Below, piece after piece: positions 14,813 to 19,227 of a stretch of DNA of 19,227 bases (its first letter is position 1; each line of letters starts with the position of its first letter). The DNA comes from CAZNRY01 sp964575675. GTDB lineage: Bacteria > Eisenbacteria > RBG-16-71-46 > CAIMUX01 > VGJL01. The stretch spans positions 1 through 19,227 of the forward strand of contig CAZNRY010000070.1 of assembly GCA_964575675.1 (NCBI GenBank), read 5' to 3'. The position numbers and the translations under genes were made by a program. The notes below the pieces were generated by a model. The model saw only the letters and a list, made by a program, of their open reading frames with translations, did not search any database and was not told the DNA's origin.

Positions 14813-14834
14813 CCCTATCAGGGTATGCTACCCT
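14806..14834 (+). promoter_or_regulatory. nuoA: Putative promoter of the nuo operon
   Basis: TTGTCA (14806-14811, five of six consensus bases) is followed after 17 bases by TACCCT (14829-14834), preceded by TG and one base to form an extended -10 element. Transcription would start near 14841, giving a leader of about 80 bases. The arrangement repeats that seen before hppD. Confidence 0.45.
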
Positions 14835-14835
14835 G
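14819..14835. promoter_or_regulatory. 17-base perfect inverted repeat over the nuo -10 element
   Basis: The sequence CAGGGTA-TGC-TACCCTG is a perfect 7+3+7 inverted repeat. It covers the whole extended -10 of the proposed nuo promoter and lies just upstream of the divergent transporter's -35. Size and symmetry fit an operator for a dimeric repressor, but no regulator gene is in the window. Confidence 0.45.
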
Positions 14836-14844
14836 CCGCGTTAC

Positions 14845-14872
14845 CTCTTGTGCAAGAGAAAGCAATCTCTTG
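14845..14872 (+). promoter_or_regulatory. Complementary repeats in the nuoA leader
   Basis: Three related repeats occur: CTCTTG (14845-14850), CAAGAGA (14853-14859) and TCTCTTG (14866-14872). The middle one is complementary to both neighbours, so it can pair with the first (loop of only two bases) or form a seven-base stem with the third (loop AAGCAA). On DNA, the first pair is also a short palindrome. It lies within the predicted untranslated leader, 50 bases before nuoA. Confidence 0.35.
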
Positions 14873-14922
14873 GGGCACGGGGCCGGCAATCGGATCGGGT
14901 CGTGTGGGTGGAGAGGGGATCG

Positions 14923-15279
14923 ATGAGTAGCCAGTATGCTCCGATCGTCGTCGTGCTGTTCTTGGCGGTGTCGATTCCGATCGCCTTCCTGCTGCTCACG
15001 ACGAGGCTGGGGCCGCGGAAACCCGGACCGGGCAAGCTCGCGCCGTATGAATCGGGCGTGCTGCCGACCCGTCCCGCGCGCGATCGCGTTCCCGTGAAGT
15101 TCTACCTCATCGCCGTGCTCTTCCTTCTCTTCGATGTCGAGGCGGTCTTCTTGTTCCCTTGGGCCGTGGCCCGCAAGGGGCTCGGCGCCCAGGGTGAGAT
15201 CGGCATGGGGATCTTTCTTCTGATCCTCGTCCTTGGGCTGGCCTACGAATGGCGCAAGGGAGGGATGGAGTGGGAGTGA
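14923..15279 (+). CDS. nuoA: NADH-quinone oxidoreductase subunit A
   Basis: A small membrane subunit of complex I that lies near the quinone site at the junction of the peripheral and membrane arms. The 118-residue product has three membrane helices at about 6-28, 62-85 and 93-110. Family motifs are the conserved YESG (residues 43-46) in the loop and FYLIAVLFLLFDVEAVFLFPWA in the second helix, with the buried acidic D-x-E pair. The ATG at 14923 gives the usual N-terminus and has GGAG at 14910-14913 nine bases upstream. The frame is open further upstream, but that reading would include the promoter region. It is the first gene of the nuo operon and is followed by nuoB after four bases. Confidence 0.95.
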   Translation: MSSQYAPIVVVLFLAVSIPIAFLLLTTRLGPRKPGPGKLAPYESGVLPTRPARDRVPVKFYLIAVLFLLFDVEAVFLFPWAVARKGLGAQGEIGMGIFLLILVLGLAYEWRKGGMEWE

Positions 15280-15283
15280 TCGG

Positions 15284-15826
15284 ATGGAGATGAACGATCG
15301 GCCGCAGGTCGGGCCCCGCGGTGCCCGGGCAGAACGGATCCTCCCGAAGGGTGCGGCCGCGGAGTCGCCGATCGGCGAGGGGGTTGTCCTGACGCGGCTC
15401 GACGCGGCGATCAACTGGGGGCGGAAGAACTCGCTCTGGCCGATGCCATTTGGCACCGCTTGCTGCGCGATCGAGTTCATGGGAACGCTCTCCTCGGTCT
15501 TCGATCTCTCCCGATTCGGGGCGGAGGTTCTCCGCTTCTCCCCGCGGCAATCGGACCTGCTGCTCGTCTCGGGGACCGTGACGTACAAGCAGGCGCCTGT
15601 CTTGCGCAGGATTTACGAGCAGATGGGCGAGCCGAAGTGGGTGATCGCGATGGGCGTTTGCGCATCTTCGGGGGGCTTCTACGACAACTACTGCACCCTG
15701 CAGGGGATCGACAAGGTCATCCCCGTCGACTACTACATCGCCGGTTGCCCGCCGCGGCCGGAAGCCGTGATCCAGGCTTTGATGGAACTGCAGAAACGGA
15801 TCGAGAAGAACCCGGCCCCCCGGTAG
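15284..15826 (+). CDS. nuoB: NADH-quinone oxidoreductase subunit B
   Basis: The peripheral-arm subunit that carries cluster N2, the last iron-sulfur centre before quinone. The 180-residue protein has all four [4Fe-4S] ligands: adjacent Cys60 and Cys61 in GTACCAIEFM, Cys126 in MGVCASSGGFYDNY and Cys155 in IAGCPPRPEA. A slightly long polar N-terminus (1-33) precedes the conserved core. ATG 15284 has GGGAG seven bases upstream, inside the end of nuoA; ATG 15290, two codons later, is a less well-spaced alternative. Four bases separate it from nuoA and ten from nuoCD. Confidence 0.97.
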   Translation: MEMNDRPQVGPRGARAERILPKGAAAESPIGEGVVLTRLDAAINWGRKNSLWPMPFGTACCAIEFMGTLSSVFDLSRFGAEVLRFSPRQSDLLLVSGTVTYKQAPVLRRIYEQMGEPKWVIAMGVCASSGGFYDNYCTLQGIDKVIPVDYYIAGCPPRPEAVIQALMELQKRIEKNPAPR

Positions 15827-15836
15827 GAAAGGAAGA

Positions 15837-17555
15837 ATGGCGGCGCAACGCGAGACGAATGAACCTCTCGTCCCCTTCGAGGCGCGATTCGGCAGCGCGA
15901 TTCTCGCCCGTGAGGCGATGGTCGGGATGCCCGTCTACCGTGTGAAGCGGGAAGCGATCGTCGATGCGCTGCGCTTCCTGCGGGACGATCGCGAGTGCCG
16001 CTACAACATGTTGACCGAACTGACCGTCGTAGATTGCGCCGGGCTCCATGATCGAGACCGATTCGACGTCGTCTATCTCCTCCATTCGCTGGCGCGCAGA
16101 GACCGTCTGGCGATCAAGTGCGGAGTTGCGGAGGAGGACTGCCGAATCGACTCGGTGTCCGGCGTATTCAGGAATGCGAACTGGGCCGAGCGCGAAGCCT
16201 TCGATCAATACGGCGTCGTTTTCAACGGGCATCCGAATCTCAAGCGGATCCTGAACCACGTTGAGTTCGTCGGACACCCGCTGCGCAAGGACTACGACAT
16301 CTACAAGGGGCAGTGGCTCACCGAGGTCGACGACCTCATGGACGAGCTCGAACGCCGTCACCGCCAGGATCAGAAGCCCGCCGCCGCCGACCGCGAAACG
16401 ATGACATTGAACCTCGGTCCCAGCCACCCCGCGGCTCACGGGACCCTGCGCAACATGGTCGAGCTAGACGGCGAGACGATCGTCTACTCGATCCCCGAGA
16501 TCGGTTACCTGCACCGGGGGTTCGAGAAGTCGGCCGAGACGCACGAGTACAATCAGGTGATCCCCTACACGGACCGCCTGAACTACTGCTCGTGCCTCAT
16601 CAACAACGTCGCCTACGTCCGGGCCGTCGAGGCCCTCTGCGGCATCGAGGCGACCGATCGCTGCAAGTTTATCCGGGTTATCATCACCGAGCTGTCCCGG
16701 ATCATGGACCACCTGGTGTGCAATGGCGCCAGCCTGATCGACCTCGGCGCCCTGACCAACTTCTGGTACCTCTTCAACCTGCGCGAGAAGATCTACAACG
16801 TGGTCGAAAGCCTCACCGGCGCCCGCCTCACGACCTCCTACACGCGGATCGGCGGATTGTGGGCCGATCTGACCCCCGACTTTGAGGCGGAGGTGCTCGC
16901 GCTCCTGAAAGAGGTTCCGAAGGCGGTGGGCGACACCCTGAAGCTGGTCGCCCGGAACAAGATCTTCATCGATCGCACCGTCGGAATCGGCAAGATCGAC
17001 ACAGAGGAGGCGATCTCCTACGGTTTCACCGGCCCGTGCCTCCGCGCGACGGGCTACGAGTACGACCTGCGCAAGGAGTACCCGTACGATCACTACGATC
17101 AGTTCGATTTCGACATCCCGAGCGGTCATCAGGGGGACACCTACGATCGCGTGATGGTTCGATTCGAGGAGATCAGGCAGAGTTGCCGCATCATCGAGCA
17201 GGCTCTCAGGAAGATGCCCGGGGGGCCGGTCAACGTGGAGCACCCCGCGATCATCATCCCGCCGAAGAAGCAAACGTTCGAGTCGATCGAGGGGCTCGTC
17301 AATCACTTCAAGATCATCATGCACGGGGTGCAGGTGCCCGAGGGGGACGGCTACGCTTCGATCGAGGCCGCGAACGGGGAGCTCGGCTTCTACATCGTGA
17401 GCGACGGCGAGATGAATCCTTACAAGTGCAAGGTGCGCGCCCCCTGTTTCCACATCTATTCTGCGTTTCCCCGGCTGGTCGAGGGCGGGATGATCGCCGA
17501 CGCGATCGCGACCCTCGGAAGCCTCAACGTCATCGCGGGCGAGTTGGATCGCTAG
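15837..17555 (+). CDS. nuoCD: NADH-quinone oxidoreductase fused subunit C/D
   Basis: A fused complex I subunit of 572 residues that forms much of the quinone-binding region, with no prosthetic group of its own. The NuoC part (30 kDa subunit) covers about 1-165 and includes ANWAEREAFDQYGVVFNGHPNLKRIL and GHPLRKDYD. A linker rich in Arg, Gln and Ala follows at about 165-185. The NuoD part (49 kDa subunit) starts at LNLGPSHPAAHGTLR and includes EIGYLHRGFEK, the IMDHLVCNGA helix, and the C-terminal GELGFYIVSDG stretch. Fusion of C and D is known from E. coli and some other bacteria; many phyla keep them separate. AAAGGAAG precedes the ATG. The stop overlaps the Shine-Dalgarno of nuoE. Confidence 0.97.
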   Translation: MAAQRETNEPLVPFEARFGSAILAREAMVGMPVYRVKREAIVDALRFLRDDRECRYNMLTELTVVDCAGLHDRDRFDVVYLLHSLARRDRLAIKCGVAEEDCRIDSVSGVFRNANWAEREAFDQYGVVFNGHPNLKRILNHVEFVGHPLRKDYDIYKGQWLTEVDDLMDELERRHRQDQKPAAADRETMTLNLGPSHPAAHGTLRNMVELDGETIVYSIPEIGYLHRGFEKSAETHEYNQVIPYTDRLNYCSCLINNVAYVRAVEALCGIEATDRCKFIRVIITELSRIMDHLVCNGASLIDLGALTNFWYLFNLREKIYNVVESLTGARLTTSYTRIGGLWADLTPDFEAEVLALLKEVPKAVGDTLKLVARNKIFIDRTVGIGKIDTEEAISYGFTGPCLRATGYEYDLRKEYPYDHYDQFDFDIPSGHQGDTYDRVMVRFEEIRQSCRIIEQALRKMPGGPVNVEHPAIIIPPKKQTFESIEGLVNHFKIIMHGVQVPEGDGYASIEAANGELGFYIVSDGEMNPYKCKVRAPCFHIYSAFPRLVEGGMIADAIATLGSLNVIAGELDR

Positions 17556-17565
17556 GAGGCGAGAT

Positions 17566-18135
17566 ATGCAGCCCTTCGAGCGGCCCGACCCCGCGCACAA
17601 TCCGAGGCTGAGGGATTCATGTCCCCTGCGCAAGTGCGGCTCGCCGATCGTCCTCTCGCCCGAGGAGGAGGCCGAGGTGGCGCGCCTCTTCACGCGCTAT
17701 CCGACGAAGCAGGCGGCGATGCTCCCGATTCTCTGGATGATCCAGGAAAAGCACGGATGGGTCTCTGAGGAGGCAGTCGTCTTTGTCGCCGAACGGTGCG
17801 GGACGCCCGTGTCGCACGTTTACGGCGTGGTGAGCTTCTATACGATGTTCAATCGCGCTCCGGTCGGACGCTACCACCTCCAGGTCTGCACGAACCTCTC
17901 GTGCCAGATGATGGGCTCCGAGCACCTGCTCGAGTGCTTGAAGAGGAGGCTTGGAATCGATCTCGCGGAGACGACGCACGACGGGCTCTTCACCTTGAAC
18001 GAAGTCGAGTGTCTGGCCGCGTGCGAGATGGCGCCGATGCTGCAGGTGAACGATGAGTTCGTCGGACCCCTCGACGAGGGCGGGCTCGACGCGCTGCTAG
18101 AGGGGTTGCGCGCGGAAGGAAGGGGCAGAGGTTAG
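17566..18135 (+). CDS. nuoE: NADH-quinone oxidoreductase subunit E
   Basis: The 24 kDa-type subunit that carries the [2Fe-2S] cluster N1a next to the FMN subunit. The 189-residue product has the thioredoxin-like domain from about 30, with cluster ligands Cys108 and Cys113 (CTNLSC) and Cys149 and Cys153 (CLAAC). Other markers are YPTKQAAMLPILWMIQEKHGW and VYGVVSFYTMF. The N-terminal 29 residues extend beyond the core and contain two extra cysteines (CPLRKC, residues 19-24). The start is secure: AGGAGG overlaps the nuoCD stop and lies six bases before the ATG. Confidence 0.96.
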   Translation: MQPFERPDPAHNPRLRDSCPLRKCGSPIVLSPEEEAEVARLFTRYPTKQAAMLPILWMIQEKHGWVSEEAVVFVAERCGTPVSHVYGVVSFYTMFNRAPVGRYHLQVCTNLSCQMMGSEHLLECLKRRLGIDLAETTHDGLFTLNEVECLAACEMAPMLQVNDEFVGPLDEGGLDALLEGLRAEGRGRG

Positions 18136-18212
18136 CCTCATGCACCGCCACGCGATGTCCCGCGAGACCGAGGAGATCTGATGGGAGTTCGGGTCGTTCT
18201 TGAGGAATTCGA

Positions 18213-19227
18213 ATGGATCTGACGGCCAGACTGCTGACCAAGAACTTCGGCGCCACGGAGTCGTGGACGCTCTCCGCCTACGAGAAGGCGGGCGGCTACC
18301 GCGCCGTCCGCAAGGCTCTGGCAATGGAGCAGCAGGCGGTGACCGAGGAGGTCAAGCAGTCGGGTCTCCGCGGCCGCGGTGGCGCCGGATTCCCGACCGG
18401 GTTGAAGTGGAGCTTCGTGCCGAAGGATTCCCCTCTCCCGAAGTATCTCTGCGTCAACGCCGACGAAAGCGAGCCCGGCACCTTCAAGGATCGCTACCTC
18501 CTCGAACTGGACCCGCACCAGTTGATCGAGGGGATCGTCATCACCTGTTTCGCCGTCGGGATCCATCACGCCTACATCTACATCCGCGGAGAGTTCGGGT
18601 TGCCGTATCGCCGGATCAAGCAGGCCGTCGAGGAAGCCTACGAAAAGGGCTACCTTGGGAAGGGGGTGTTCGGGACCTCTTTCGAGCTCGACGTCACGAT
18701 CCATCGCGGCGCGGGCGCCTACATCTGCGGCGAGGAGACGGGGCTGATCGAATCGCTCGAGGGGAAGAGGGGGCAGCCGCGCATCAAGCCTCCCTTTCCC
18801 GCCGTCGTGGGGGTCTTCGGAGGACCGACCGTCGTCAACAACGTGGAGACCCTCTCCGCCCTACCCTGGATCATCGACAACGGGGCGAAGGCCTACCGGG
18901 GCTTCGGCACCGAGAAGTCGCCGGGGACGAAGCTCTTCTCGGTCAGCGGGCCCGTTGTTAGGCCCGGAGTCTATGAGGTCCCTCTTGGGTTGCCGCTCAA
19001 GAGCCTCGTGTACGATCTTTGCGGCGGGATGCGCGGCGGCTTGAAGATGAAGGCGAACATACCGGGGGGATCGTCGGTCCCCGTGCTCACGGGGGCGGAG
19101 GCCGAGGCGGTCAACCTCGACTATGAGAGTCTCGCGGCGGCGGGGACGATGCCCGGGTCGGCCGGAATGATCGGGACCGGCGACGATACCGGCATGGTCT
19201 GGGCCCTCCCGATTCCCGAGAAGTTCT
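18213..19227 (+). CDS. nuoF: NADH-quinone oxidoreductase subunit F (3' end outside window)
   Basis: The NADH-oxidising subunit that holds FMN and cluster N3. The first 338 codons are present and the frame is open to the window end. Visible motifs are the nucleotide-binding GLRGRGGAGFPTGLKW near 50-65, the FMN-binding NADESEPGTFKDR near 88-100, RGAGAYICGEETGLIESLEGKRGQPR near 165-190, then PPFPAVVG and NNVETL. The C-terminal cysteine motif for the [4Fe-4S] cluster lies beyond the window. ATG 18213 has GAGG at 18202-18205 seven bases upstream. The gap of 77 bases after nuoE is the longest within the operon and contains two short reading frames linked by a TGATG. Confidence 0.96.
   Translation, partial: MDLTARLLTKNFGATESWTLSAYEKAGGYRAVRKALAMEQQAVTEEVKQSGLRGRGGAGFPTGLKWSFVPKDSPLPKYLCVNADESEPGTFKDRYLLELDPHQLIEGIVITCFAVGIHHAYIYIRGEFGLPYRRIKQAVEEAYEKGYLGKGVFGTSFELDVTIHRGAGAYICGEETGLIESLEGKRGQPRIKPPFPAVVGVFGGPTVVNNVETLSALPWIIDNGAKAYRGFGTEKSPGTKLFSVSGPVVRPGVYEVPLGLPLKSLVYDLCGGMRGGLKMKANIPGGSSVPVLTGAEAEAVNLDYESLAAAGTMPGSAGMIGTGDDTGMVWALPIPEKF

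Noticed and set aside
16464..17693. 409-codon minus-strand frame over nuoCD
   Set aside because: nuoCD on the plus strand is unmistakable; the antisense product has no motif.
1..19227. CRISPR arrays, tRNA or rRNA genes, insertion sequences, att sites
   Set aside because: No regularly spaced repeats, cloverleaf-like sequence, transposase-like frame or flanking direct repeats were seen on either strand.

Overview
The window is a GC-rich bacterial chromosome segment with a Gram-negative cell plan. It carries a Tol-Pal cluster with outer-membrane lipoproteins, a respiratory complex I operon, an aerobic tyrosine/homogentisate degradation operon and a secreted beta-helix protein. The mix suggests an uncultivated aerobic lineage of the FCB/Eisenbacteria type. 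That placement is an inference, resting mainly on the short homogentisate dioxygenase, the fused nuoCD and the style of the beta-helix protein's C-terminus. No rRNA, tRNA, CRISPR array, insertion sequence or integrase was found.

Region 1 (1-5483, + strand) is the envelope cluster. It starts with about 590 poorly understood bases, then a TonB/TolA-like energy transducer, tolB, pal, a lipidated CpoB/YbgF homologue and an MFS transporter whose start overlaps the cpoB stop. The proton channel subunits TolQ and TolR are not visible in the 590 bases before the transducer.

Region 2 (5443-9358, - strand) is a compact operon transcribed hppD, fumarylacetoacetase, hmgA, flavin reductase. It converts 4-hydroxyphenylpyruvate through homogentisate to fumarate and acetoacetate. 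Maleylacetoacetate isomerase is absent. A plausible promoter precedes hppD.

Region 3 (9517-12177, + strand) holds a secreted right-handed beta-helix protein, a 41-residue single-pass membrane protein with a very good ribosome binding site, and a GT4 glycosyltransferase.

Region 4 (12261-14755, - strand) holds an L-threonine 3-dehydrogenase gene and, upstream of it, a multi-pass transporter. The tdh gene has its own good promoter and ribosome binding site, yet codon 12 is an in-frame TGA. This is the most notable anomaly in the window.

Region 5 (14806-19227, + strand) is the start of the complex I operon: nuoA, nuoB, fused nuoCD, nuoE and nuoF, the last cut by the window end. The control region between the transporter and nuoA has overlapping divergent promoters, a perfect 17-base inverted repeat over the nuo -10 element, and a leader with three mutually complementary repeats. 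Most genes are recognisable core functions. I did not find a convincing new multi-gene system; the oddities are the tdh stop codon, the nuo control region and a few small or unassigned proteins.
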